64,000 nt of DNA from RGIG5612 sp017511185 (GTDB lineage Bacteria > Bacillota > Clostridia > Lachnospirales > Lachnospiraceae): NCBI GenBank assembly GCA_017511185.1, contig JAFWLF010000104.1:62001-126000 (forward strand), in the 5' to 3' direction. Shown here piece by piece: positions 17,801 to 25,194 of this stretch (within the stretch, counting starts at the first letter, position 1; the number at the start of each line of letters is the position of its first letter). Made by a program: the position numbers and the translations under genes. The notes under the pieces are model-generated. The model saw only the letters and a program-made list of their open reading frames with translations. It made no database searches and was not told where the DNA came from.

Positions 17801-19047
17801 ATACAGTCTACTTCCGGATCAAAAAATCTGGCAGCATAATAATGCGCCACAGTTTCCACCTCACCGCCATCCAGCAGCAGAGCTTCCTTCAGCAGAAATT
17901 CACCATATCCTGTAGAACAGGAGTAAACCAGCTCGGCGTCATCAGGGATCAATTCTTTTAATTCCTTAATAGCAATCTGTGTTGTTGCAATCGGGCTGGC
18001 ATTATTATTGCTATAGAAAGACCAGAGAAGAGTACCATCTTCACTGATCACAACGATCTTTGTTGTTGTAGAACCGGCATCAATCCCAAGAAAACACTTT
18101 CCGTGATAATCTCTGATGTCGGCCTTTTTAATATTCGTACTGTTATGTCTGTTCTTGAACTCTCTGTACTCATCCATAGAAGCAAACAAAGGCTCCATAC
18201 GGGAAAGTTCGCTAGGAATATTGATCCCATGGTCAAGTTTTTCGAACAGCTGTACTGAATCAACGCAGCAGGATGCATCATAATTCATGGCTGCACCGAT
18301 TGCCGCAAACAAATGTGAATTATCCGGATGGATAATTGCATCTCCTTCCAGTTTTAATGTCCGGATAAATGCCTGACGAAGTTCAGAAAGGAAGTGAAGA
18401 GGTCCTCCCAAAAAGGCAACATTACCCCGGATCGGCTTGCCGCAGGCTAGACCGGAAATAGTCTGATTGACCACTGCCTGGAAAATAGAAGCTGCAAGGT
18501 CTTCGCGGGTAGCTCCTTCATTGATCAGAGGCTGAATATCTGTTTTTGCAAAAACGCCGCAGCGGGCAGCAATCGGATATATTGTTTTATAATTCTTTGC
18601 GTAATTATTCAGTCCTTCAGCATCTGTCTGGAGAAGATCTGCCATCTGGTCAATAAATGAACCGGTACCTCCCGCACAGATCCCATTCATCCGCTGTTCA
18701 ATTCCATTTGTAAAATAAACGATTTTTGCGTCTTCACCACCTAATTCAATGGCGACGTCAACATGAGGGGCAGTATGAAGAAGTGATTTGGAAACAGCCA
18801 CAACTTCCTGTACGAACGGAACTTCCAGATGTTTGGACAAAGCAAGACCGCCGGAACCAGTTACAACCGGATAAAGTTGTATTTGCCCCAGCGTTTCATT
18901 GATTTCTTTGATCAGTTCAGCAAGCGTGCTCTGGATATTGGCATAGTGGCGTTTATAATCTGCAAACAGAAGTTCCTCGTTTTCATCAAGGACAGCCACT
19001 TTAATGGTTGTTGAGCCAATATCAATGCCCAGCTTTTTGATGCTCAT
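14788..19047 (-). CDS. Giant acyl-CoA dehydratase activase-related protein (BadF/BadG–HgdB type)
   Basis: The 1,419-residue protein joins several modules. Two ASKHA ATPase domains (about 1-265 and 320-575) start with GIDIGSTTIKVAV and GIDAGSTTTKIVV and contain cysteine motifs such as NGICAGGTGSF and EACSSGCGSF. A cysteine-rich stretch (CKGCTNHC near 610) and a DUF2229-like region follow, then a C-terminal part related to HgdB dehydratase subunits. Relatives of its modules activate 2-hydroxyacyl-CoA dehydratases by ATP-driven electron transfer from an iron-sulfur cluster. The physiological substrate of the fused form is unknown. No separate dehydratase lies nearby. I chose ATG 19047 because a strong promoter ends just before it; a GTG at 19074 would lie upstream of that -10 box. 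Confidence 0.88.
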   Translation of the reverse strand: MSIKKLGIDIGSTTIKVAVLDENEELLFADYKRHYANIQSTLAELIKEINETLGQIQLYPVVTGSGGLALSKHLEVPFVQEVVAVSKSLLHTAPHVDVAIELGGEDAKIVYFTNGIEQRMNGICAGGTGSFIDQMADLLQTDAEGLNNYAKNYKTIYPIAARCGVFAKTDIQPLINEGATREDLAASIFQAVVNQTISGLACGKPIRGNVAFLGGPLHFLSELRQAFIRTLKLEGDAIIHPDNSHLFAAIGAAMNYDASCCVDSVQLFEKLDHGINIPSELSRMEPLFASMDEYREFKNRHNSTNIKKADIRDYHGKCFLGIDAGSTTTKIVVISEDGTLLWSFYSNNNASPIATTQIAIKELKELIPDDAELVYSCSTGYGEFLLKEALLLDGGEVETVAHYYAARFFDPEVDCILDIGGQDMKYMRIKDGVIDSVLLNEACSSGCGSFIENFAMSMNRTVVEFAEAALFAKSPTDLGTRCTVFMNSNVKQAQKEGADISDISAGLSYSVIKNALYKVIKLVNPDQLGKNIVVQGGTFYNDAILRAFEKTIGRNVIRPDIAGLMGAFGAALIARERYYDLPEEERSTRMLSFDEMIALEFKTTLTRCKGCTNHCLLTINNFSGGRRFISGNRCEKGLGKEKVSESVPNLFEFKLKRTFDYEPLALEDAPKGEIGIPRSLNMYENYPFWAVFFKELGYRVVLSPLSSRSIYELGIETIPSESECYPAKLTHGHIQWLINQGIKKIFYPSIAFERIETPDANNHFNCPIVATYPENIKNNVEDLKNQGVTFIHPFFSMTNFRIFTEGLIRVFATEEFGFSSTEIIKAADKGWKELANVRAEIQAEGEKTIAWLQKENRHGIVLAGRPYHVDPEINHGIPELITSYGIAVLSEDSVSQLGTVERPLIVSDQWMYHSRLYRAANFVKRTDYLDLIQLFSFGCGLDAVTTDCVSDILSNSGKIYTVLKIDEISNLGAARIRIRSLLSAIKAQERAHKKRELRSTAYNRVEFTSEMKSRNYTILAPQMAPIQFDLVKEAFQVEGYDLVILDNDTKESVDVGLKYVNNDACYPSTIVVGQMMAALLSGRYDLSRTALLITQTGGGCRATNYISFIRRALEKAGFGHIPVISLSFGLEKNSGFKLSLPLAYKGIYAVVIGDLLMRLINATRPYEAEPGSTDALYQKWRNICVEEIRKKTFSRRKVKKLIKNIVHEFDTLPRKHVTKPRVGVVGEILVKFSPMANNHITDLLEAEGAEAVMPDLLDFLLYCLFNNYFRAENYSAGWFYSALATIGIRLLEHLRAPARKQLLASKHYIAPDSISHLAEMASHYVSLGNQSGEGWFLTGEMLELIHSGVPNIVCVQPFGCLPNHVVGKGVIKTLREHNPDSNIVAIDFDPGASEVNQLNRIKLMLSVAKDNAKEKEKRA

Positions 19048-19056
19048 GACGCGCAG

Positions 19057-19085
19057 ATTATATACTAATTCCACAATTTTGTGAA
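19057..19085 (-). promoter_or_regulatory. Promoter of the activase gene, likely giving a leaderless mRNA
   Basis: On the minus strand TTCACA (19085-19080) is followed after 17 bases by TATAAT (19062-19057). Only nine bases separate the -10 box from ATG 19047, so the transcript should begin about three bases before the start codon. No ribosome binding site is present. Confidence 0.7.
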
Positions 19086-19135
19086 GTTGTTTTTGTGAAA
19101 GTTTTGTAAAAGACCTTTTATATAAAAAATTCCTG

Positions 19136-19144
19136 TGCTATAAT
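19136..19144 (+). promoter_or_regulatory. Extended -10 promoter of the rhomboid-like gene, likely leaderless
   Basis: TGCTATAAT at 19136-19144 is a perfect extended -10 element. The ATG at 19152 follows after seven bases, where transcription would be expected to start. No ribosome binding site is visible. It is divergent from the activase promoter. Confidence 0.65.
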
Positions 19145-19151
19145 GTTGCGC

Positions 19152-20219
19152 ATGTTAAATAAAATAGAACGAAAAATTGGCAAGTATGCCATCAAGAACT
19201 TAATCTACTATATTTTAGGCGGATATGTGATCGGTTATATCCTGCTTCTGACAAACACCCGACTAGGCTGGTATCAGTATATTACGCTGGAACCTGCTTT
19301 AGTCATGAAAGGTCAGGTTTGGAGACTGTTTACATGGATCTGCACCGTTCCGCAGTCTTTAAGCTTCTTTGTCATCTTTATGTTCCTGTTGTATTTCTTT
19401 ATCGGAAGAAGTCTGGAACAGAATATGGGGGCTTTCAAATATAATCTTTACATGTTCTCCGGATGGTTCTTTACCACGTTAGGGGCTATGATCGTGTACT
19501 GGATCTCCTACGGTATTTCCGGTGCTTCCGGTGCTATTTCCATGAATGTCAGCACTTATTATCTGAATTTAGCCTCATTTCTGGCTTTTGCCGTGCTTTT
19601 TCCGGATGTCAGGGTCTACCTTTTTGGCATTTTGCCGATCAAAGTAAAATGGCTGGCATGGATCGATGTCGCTTATCTTGCGTTTACGATCATAACCAGT
19701 ATCATTGCGCTGATCGGTCTGCCGAACCAGTCCGTGCAGCAGGCAATCTCTGCATATGGGTTGACGCCATCCTTTGCAAAAGCAGCGATCATTACTGACA
19801 TTTTTTCAATTTTTATTTCACTTCTTAATTTTATTATTTTCTTTGTCGCTACAAGGAATTATAAAAAAATCTCTCCAAAAGAGATCAAAAGAAAAATGGA
19901 ATTCCGGAAAAATGTCCGCCAGGGATATACGGAAAACAGAAGAGGGTTTGATCAGGATACATCCAGATCATCCAGCCGCAGAGATTCGTTTTTCGGATAT
20001 GGTGGGTTTGAGCCAAAAACGAACAGACCAAATCAGCAGGAGGGACAAAAGCAATCTACGTTCTCTTCCGGTAATATGCTGATCCACAGATGTTCTATCT
20101 GCGGACGGACAAATCTTACGAACCCGGAACTGACGTTCCGTTATTGTTCCAAATGCGCAGGAAATCATGAGTATTGCCAGGACCATCTGTTTACTCATGT
20201 ACATGTTAATAACGAATAA
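19152..20219 (+). CDS. Rhomboid-like membrane protein with C-terminal zinc-ribbon
   Basis: The 355-residue protein has about six membrane segments in residues 15-235. The early WRLFTW motif, the GRSLEQNMG segment and GASGAIS (S126) resemble rhomboid intramembrane serine proteases. The catalytic histidine normally found in the last core helix is missing: that helix reads AAIITDIFSIFISLLNFIIF. It may therefore be a pseudoprotease. A polar linker follows, then a C-terminal module with CSICGRTN and YCSKCAGNHEYC, probably a zinc ribbon. I chose ATG 19152 from the promoter position; ATG 19143 overlaps the -10 box. It is divergent from the activase gene and upstream of a Nudix gene. Confidence 0.7.
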   Translation: MLNKIERKIGKYAIKNLIYYILGGYVIGYILLLTNTRLGWYQYITLEPALVMKGQVWRLFTWICTVPQSLSFFVIFMFLLYFFIGRSLEQNMGAFKYNLYMFSGWFFTTLGAMIVYWISYGISGASGAISMNVSTYYLNLASFLAFAVLFPDVRVYLFGILPIKVKWLAWIDVAYLAFTIITSIIALIGLPNQSVQQAISAYGLTPSFAKAAIITDIFSIFISLLNFIIFFVATRNYKKISPKEIKRKMEFRKNVRQGYTENRRGFDQDTSRSSSRRDSFFGYGGFEPKTNRPNQQEGQKQSTFSSGNMLIHRCSICGRTNLTNPELTFRYCSKCAGNHEYCQDHLFTHVHVNNE

Positions 20220-20257
20220 ATAATACTAATCCAGACAGAACACAGGGAGGACTGTAC

Positions 20258-20701
20258 ATGAACGAAGCAGTTAGCTGTGGCGGAGTTGTCATATATCGGG
20301 GAAAGATCCTTTTACTGTTTAAAAAGTATCACGACCGCTATAATGGCTGGGTGCTGCCAAAAGGGACCGTGGAACCGGGAGAAGATTTCAAAAACACAGC
20401 GGTCAGAGAAGTTAAAGAAGAATCCGGGGCAAATGCAAATGTAGTGAAATACATCGGTGACAGTGCATACGAGTTTAAAACACCGGAGGGACTGATCAGT
20501 AAAACGGTACATTGGTATCTGATGAATGCAGACAGTTATTACAGCAAACCACAGAAAGAGGAATTCTTCACTGATTCCGGGTATTATAAATTTCATGAAG
20601 CAATCTATCTGCTGAAATATGATAATGAACGTGCGATCCTCCAGCAGGCGTATGATGAATACACGGATCTTAAGAAAAACGGCTTATGGGTGAACCGGTA
20701 A
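20258..20701 (+). CDS. Nudix hydrolase
   Basis: The 147-residue protein carries a complete Nudix box: G36 of PKGTVEPGE, then E42, R50-E51-V, E54-E55 and G57 in VREVKEESG. Nudix enzymes hydrolyse nucleoside diphosphates linked to another group. The N-terminal SCGGVVIYRGKILLLFKK strand resembles the diadenosine polyphosphate/mutator-like subgroup, but the substrate cannot be assigned. Start ATG 20258 follows GGGAGG closely. The gene overlaps the next one, queH, by 16 bases, so the two are translated together. Confidence 0.88.
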   Translation: MNEAVSCGGVVIYRGKILLLFKKYHDRYNGWVLPKGTVEPGEDFKNTAVREVKEESGANANVVKYIGDSAYEFKTPEGLISKTVHWYLMNADSYYSKPQKEEFFTDSGYYKFHEAIYLLKYDNERAILQQAYDEYTDLKKNGLWVNR

Positions 20702-21330
20702 AACAAGAACAAAAGCTTAATTATCAGAAAGAACTGGACCATATCCTGGAAGGGGTTTTGTGCAAGGACACAAAACCTTCTTTATTGCTTCACAGCTGCT
20801 GCGGCCCTTGCAGCAGTTATTGTTTATCTTATCTTCATCAATTCTTTAAAATAACAGTATTTTATTTTAATCCCAATATCGATCCGAAAGAAGAGTATGA
20901 ACATCGTCTGTCCGTTCAAAAGCATCTGATCGGTCGGCTGAATGAAGATCTTTCCACACAGATTGACCTTCTGGAAGGGGAATACGATCATGATGCCTTT
21001 TTATCAGCGGCAAAAGGACTGGAAGAAGAACCGGAAGGCGGAAAAAGATGCCGGGAGTGCTTTTACCTTCGTTTAAACGAGACACATAAGAAGGCAATGG
21101 AACTGGGTTTCGATTATTACGGGACAACTCTGACTGTCAGTCCACATAAAAATGCTGTGCTGATCAATGAGATTGGCTCACAAATAGCAGGAATTGATGA
21201 TAATAAACAGGTTTTATGGCTTCCATCTGATTTTAAAAAGAAGAACGGATATCAGATTTCTATAGAATTATCCAGGAAATATGACCTTTACCGCCAGGAT
21301 TACTGTGGATGTGAATTTGCCCGTAAATAA
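20686..21330 (+). CDS. queH: Epoxyqueuosine reductase QueH
   Basis: QueH converts epoxyqueuosine to queuosine in tRNA and is the non-orthologous replacement of QueG (formerly DUF208). The 214-residue protein shows the expected metal-binding cysteines: HSCCGPCSSYC (C38, C39, C42), CRECFYLR and the C-terminal YCGCEF. FYFNPNIDPKEEYEHR and GTTLTVSPHKN are also characteristic. The start lies within the end of the Nudix gene. No other queuosine genes are in the window. Confidence 0.92.
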   Translation: MGEPVKQEQKLNYQKELDHILEGVLCKDTKPSLLLHSCCGPCSSYCLSYLHQFFKITVFYFNPNIDPKEEYEHRLSVQKHLIGRLNEDLSTQIDLLEGEYDHDAFLSAAKGLEEEPEGGKRCRECFYLRLNETHKKAMELGFDYYGTTLTVSPHKNAVLINEIGSQIAGIDDNKQVLWLPSDFKKKNGYQISIELSRKYDLYRQDYCGCEFARK

Positions 21331-21386
21331 CCTCATTTAATAATAGAATGAGAAGCTGACCAATAATTGTTATAAAAAAGGCAAAA

Positions 21387-21415
21387 TTGTGATAGACTTA
21401 TAAAAATCCTATGGT
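21387..21415 (+). promoter_or_regulatory. Candidate promoter of the butyrate operon
   Basis: TTGTGA at 21387-21392 is followed after 17 bases by TATGGT at 21410-21415. A second possible -10, TAAAAT, lies at 21417-21422. Either would start transcription just before the Rex-like operator. Confidence 0.4.
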
Positions 21416-21433
21416 GTAAAATAGCACAGGATT

Positions 21434-21451
21434 TCGTTAAAATTATAACAA
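21434..21451 (+). promoter_or_regulatory. Probable Rex operator upstream of crt
   Basis: TCGTTAAAATTATAACAA matches the Rex consensus TTGTTAA-N4-TTAACAA at 12 of 14 fixed positions. Rex represses fermentation genes at low NADH/NAD ratio, and butyrate operons in Clostridia are known Rex targets. The site lies just downstream of the likely transcription start, suited to blocking RNA polymerase. Confidence 0.65.
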
Positions 21452-21519
21452 GATGTTTTTTTATTCGTACATCAGATGTATGATAAAACTACATAAAACA
21501 ACGGGAAGGAGATACTATT

Positions 21520-22296
21520 ATGGGATTCGTATTATTTGAACAAAAAGATAATATCGGTATCGTTACGATCAACAGACCGGAGGCATTAAATGCCCTGAAT
21601 TCAGATGTATTGGCTGAACTGGAAAAAGCATTTGATGCGATCGATCTGAATGAGGTTCGCTGTGTTATTTTAACAGGAAGCGGCCAGAAGAGTTTTGTTG
21701 CTGGTGCTGATATTGGTGAAATGAGCACTCTGAGCGTTGAAGAAGGCGAAGCTTTCGGTAAACACGGTAATGATGTATTCCGTAAGATTGAAACATTCCC
21801 GATCCCTGTGATCGCTGCAGTGAATGGTTTCGCTCTGGGCGGCGGAAATGAACTTGCAATGAGCTGTGATATCCGTATTTGCTCTGATAATGCCGTTTTT
21901 GGACAGCCGGAAGTTGGCCTTGGCATTACTCCGGGCTTTGGCGGGACACAGAGACTTGCCAGAATCATTAATCCTGGCAAGGCAAAAGAACTGATCTATA
22001 CAGCTTCCAATATCAAAGCTCCGGATGCACTTGCATTAGGTCTTGTAAATGCTGTATATCCGATCGAAGAGTTAATGCCTGCAGCTGAGAAGCTGGCAGC
22101 CAAAATTGCACGTAATGCTCCAATCGCAGTTCGTGCATGCAAGAAGGCAATCAATGATGGTCTGCAGGTTGGTATGGATGAAGCAATTGTAATCGAAGAG
22201 AAATTATTCGGTTCCTGCTTTGCAACGGAAGATCAGATTGAAGGAATGAAAGCATTTCTTGAGAAAAGAAAAGTAGAAAAATTTGTCAACAGATAA
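21520..22296 (+). CDS. crt: Short-chain enoyl-CoA hydratase (crotonase)
   Basis: Crotonase interconverts 3-hydroxybutyryl-CoA and crotonyl-CoA in butyrate formation. The 258-residue protein has the enoyl-CoA hydratase fold with AGADIGEM (oxyanion region) and both catalytic glutamates, E111 in ALGGGNELAM and E131 in FGQPEVGLGI. ATG 21520 follows AAGGAG. It is the first gene of the operon crt-hbd-bcd-etfB-etfA, reading behind a Rex-like operator. No thiolase gene is present in the operon, so acetoacetyl-CoA must be supplied from a gene elsewhere. Confidence 0.95.
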   Translation: MGFVLFEQKDNIGIVTINRPEALNALNSDVLAELEKAFDAIDLNEVRCVILTGSGQKSFVAGADIGEMSTLSVEEGEAFGKHGNDVFRKIETFPIPVIAAVNGFALGGGNELAMSCDIRICSDNAVFGQPEVGLGITPGFGGTQRLARIINPGKAKELIYTASNIKAPDALALGLVNAVYPIEELMPAAEKLAAKIARNAPIAVRACKKAINDGLQVGMDEAIVIEEKLFGSCFATEDQIEGMKAFLEKRKVEKFVNR

Positions 22297-22350
22297 GCAT
22301 TTCTCTGTCAGACAGTAAAAATATTACAAAATAATTATGGAGGTAAAACT

Positions 22351-23190
22351 ATGATAGTTGGAATTATTGGTGCCGGAACAATGGGATCAGGTATCGCCCA
22401 GGCTTTCGCAGCATGCGAAGGTTACACAGTAAAATTAACTGATATTAATGATGAGTTTGCTGCAAACGGAAAAGCTAAGATCGCTAAAGGTCTTGCTGGC
22501 CGTGTAGCAAAAGGAAAAATGGAGCAGGCAGACGCAGATAAACTTCTGGACAAGATCACGACCGGAACAAAAGACATCTGCACCGATTGCGATCTGATCG
22601 TTGAAGCAGCTATTGAAAACATGGAGATCAAAAAACAGACCTTCAAAGAGCTGCAGGAGATCGCAAAACCGGATTGCATTTTTGCTACCAATACATCCAG
22701 CCTTTCCATTACAGAGATCGGTGCTGGCCTTGACAGACCAATGATCGGAATGCATTTCTTCAACCCAGCTCCAGTCATGAAATTAGTGGAAGTTATCGCT
22801 GGTGCTAACACACCACAGGAGACCGTAGATAAGATCGTTGCAATCGCAGAAGAAATCGGAAAAACTCCGGTTCAGGTTGCAGAAGCTCCTGGATTTGTCG
22901 TAAACAGAATCCTTATCCCGATGATCAACGAAGCAATCGGCATTTATGCGGATGGAGTTGCATCTGTGGAAGGTATCGATACAGCTATGAAACTTGGCGC
23001 AAGCCATCCGATGGGACCTCTTGCTTTAGGCGATCTTGTCGGACTGGATGTCTGCCTGGCAATCATGGATGTATTGTATAAAGAGACTGGTGATACGAAA
23101 TATCGTGCACATACTTTACTTCGTAAGATGGTTCGTGGCGGACTGCTTGGCCAGAAGACGGGTAAAGGATTCTACGATTATAGTAAATAG
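22351..23190 (+). CDS. hbd: 3-hydroxybutyryl-CoA dehydrogenase
   Basis: Hbd reduces acetoacetyl-CoA to 3-hydroxybutyryl-CoA. The 279-residue protein begins with the dinucleotide-binding motif GIIGAGTMGSG (residues 4-14). The catalytic histidine is H135 in GMHFFNPAP, and the C-terminal domain holds GFVVNRILIPMINEA. The length is normal for the monofunctional bacterial enzyme. GGAGG precedes ATG 22351. The 54-base gap after crt contains no terminator, and bcd follows after ten bases. Confidence 0.95.
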   Translation: MIVGIIGAGTMGSGIAQAFAACEGYTVKLTDINDEFAANGKAKIAKGLAGRVAKGKMEQADADKLLDKITTGTKDICTDCDLIVEAAIENMEIKKQTFKELQEIAKPDCIFATNTSSLSITEIGAGLDRPMIGMHFFNPAPVMKLVEVIAGANTPQETVDKIVAIAEEIGKTPVQVAEAPGFVVNRILIPMINEAIGIYADGVASVEGIDTAMKLGASHPMGPLALGDLVGLDVCLAIMDVLYKETGDTKYRAHTLLRKMVRGGLLGQKTGKGFYDYSK

Positions 23191-23200
23191 GAGGTAAACA

Positions 23201-24373
23201 ATGGATTTCACTTTAAAGAAAGAGCATGAAATGGCGAGACAGCTGTTCAAAGATTTTGCTCAGAATGAAGTCAAGCCACTTGCTCAGGAAACGGATGAAA
23301 CAGAAATTTTCCCGCGGGTGACAGTTGACAAACTTGCCAAATACGGCATGTTAGGCATTCCGGTTCCGAGAGAGTATGGCGGACAGGGATGTGACATTTT
23401 AACTTACGTACTCTGTGTAGAAGAGCTTGCAAAGGTTTGCGGCACAACAAGCGTTATTGTCAGTGCACATACATCTCTTTGCATCGACCCGATCCTTACC
23501 TATGGTACAGAAGAGCAGAAACAGAAATATATCCCGAAGCTTGCTACCGGCGAGTGGCTGGGTGCTTTCGGTCTTACTGAGCCAGGTGCAGGAACGGATG
23601 CACAGGGACAGCAGACAAAGGCTGTTCTGGATGAGAACACACACGAGTGGGTCATCAACGGATCAAAATGTTTTATCACTAATGGTAAAGAGGCAGATGT
23701 ATATGTCTTGATCGCTGTTACCGGACTGATCGAAAAACGTGGTAGAACACAGAAGGAGATTTCTGCATTCATCGTTGAAAAAGGAACTCCTGGATTTACA
23801 TTTGGAACAAAAGAAAAGAAGATGGGTATCAGAGGTTCTTCTACCTATGAACTTATTTTCCAGGATTGCCGTATTCCGGAAGAAAACCTTCTTGGAAAGA
23901 AAGGCAAAGGATTTGCTATCGCTATGCACTCTCTGGACGGCGGCCGTATTGGTATCGCTGCACAGGCTCTGGGTCTTGCAGAAGGTGCATTAGATAACAC
24001 GATTGCTTACGTAAAAGAAAGAAAACAGTTCGGCAGAGCAATTGCTCAGTTCCAGAACACCCAATTCCAGCTGGCTGACATGGCTACCAAAGTTGAAGCA
24101 GCTAAGATGATGGTCTACAGAGCAGCAATGAAGAAAGCTCAGTTCCAGATTGATGGAAAGACATCTTACTCGGTTGAAGCAGCTATGGCTAAGCTCTATG
24201 CAGCAGAAGTAGCAATGGAAGTAACAACGAAGGCTGTTCAGCTTCATGGCGGTTATGGTTATACCCGTGAATATGATGTTGAAAGAATGATGCGTGACGC
24301 AAAGATCACAGAGATCTATGAAGGAACCAGTGAGGTTCAGAGAATGGTCATCTCTGGGAGCATTTTAGCATAA
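23201..24373 (+). CDS. bcd: Butyryl-CoA dehydrogenase
   Basis: Bcd reduces crotonyl-CoA to butyryl-CoA. In Clostridia it works with EtfAB, which bifurcates electrons from NADH to crotonyl-CoA and ferredoxin. The 390-residue acyl-CoA dehydrogenase has the FAD- and substrate-binding segments FGLTEPGAGTDA and KCFITNG, and the catalytic base E374 in IYEGTSEVQR near the C-terminus. HGGYGYTREYDVERMMRDAK is also diagnostic. AGGAGG precedes ATG 23201. Position between hbd and etfB supports the butyrate role over other acyl-CoA substrates. Confidence 0.95.
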   Translation: MDFTLKKEHEMARQLFKDFAQNEVKPLAQETDETEIFPRVTVDKLAKYGMLGIPVPREYGGQGCDILTYVLCVEELAKVCGTTSVIVSAHTSLCIDPILTYGTEEQKQKYIPKLATGEWLGAFGLTEPGAGTDAQGQQTKAVLDENTHEWVINGSKCFITNGKEADVYVLIAVTGLIEKRGRTQKEISAFIVEKGTPGFTFGTKEKKMGIRGSSTYELIFQDCRIPEENLLGKKGKGFAIAMHSLDGGRIGIAAQALGLAEGALDNTIAYVKERKQFGRAIAQFQNTQFQLADMATKVEAAKMMVYRAAMKKAQFQIDGKTSYSVEAAMAKLYAAEVAMEVTTKAVQLHGGYGYTREYDVERMMRDAKITEIYEGTSEVQRMVISGSILA

Positions 24374-24391
24374 GAAAGGAGCGTGTGGAAA

Positions 24392-25174
24392 ATGAAAATC
24401 GTTGTATGTTTAAAGCAGGTTCCTGACACAAAGGGCGGCGTTCAGTTTAATCCGGACGGAACATTAAACAGAGCAGCTATGCTCGCTATCATGAACCCGG
24501 ATGACAAAGCTGGCTTAGAAGCAGCTTTAAGAATCAAAGATGAATGTGGTGCAGAAGTTACCGTTATTACAATGGGTCTTCCAAAAGCTACTGATGTTTT
24601 GATGGAAGCTCTGGCTATGGGCGCTGACAAAGCGATCCTTATCACAGACAGAGTATTAGGTGGTGCTGATACCTGGGCTACCTCTTCAACCGTTGCAGCC
24701 GGAATCAAAAAACTGGATTATGACCTGATCATCACTGGCCGTCAGGCTATCGATGGTGATACTGCTCAGGTTGGTCCTCAGATCTCCGAGCATCTTGATA
24801 TTCCTGTTATCAGTTATGCACAGGACATCAAGGTTGACGGCGACTATGTTATCGTTCAGCGTCAGTTTGATGACAGATATCATGTACTGAAAGCAAAAAT
24901 GCCTTGTCTGGTTACAGCACTCGGCGAGCTTGCAGAGCCTCGTTATATGACCCCAGGCGGCATCTTTGATGCAGTTAACGCTGATATCACTGTTTGGTCA
25001 AGAGCTGACCTTACTGATCTGGATGATGCTAATATCGGTCTTGCCGGATCCCCGACAAAGATTGCAAAAGCATCTGACAAAGTCCGTAAGGGCGCTGGTG
25101 AAAAAGTCACACTTGATCCAAAAGAGTCCGTTGATTACATCATGGGCAAACTGGACGAGAAACACATCATTTAG
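24392..25174 (+). CDS. etfB: Electron transfer flavoprotein beta subunit
   Basis: EtfB pairs with EtfA and, in the bifurcating Bcd complex, is the site where NADH is oxidised. The 260-residue protein starts KIVVCLKQVPDTKGG and contains the EtfB signature region around VGPQISEHLDIPVISYA. I chose ATG 24392 because AAAGGAG at 24375-24381 gives normal spacing; a GTG at 24383 would be only one base from that site. It lies directly between bcd and etfA. Confidence 0.95.
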   Translation: MKIVVCLKQVPDTKGGVQFNPDGTLNRAAMLAIMNPDDKAGLEAALRIKDECGAEVTVITMGLPKATDVLMEALAMGADKAILITDRVLGGADTWATSSTVAAGIKKLDYDLIITGRQAIDGDTAQVGPQISEHLDIPVISYAQDIKVDGDYVIVQRQFDDRYHVLKAKMPCLVTALGELAEPRYMTPGGIFDAVNADITVWSRADLTDLDDANIGLAGSPTKIAKASDKVRKGAGEKVTLDPKESVDYIMGKLDEKHII

Positions 25175-25194
25175 TCAGGAGGGAGCGATAAAAG

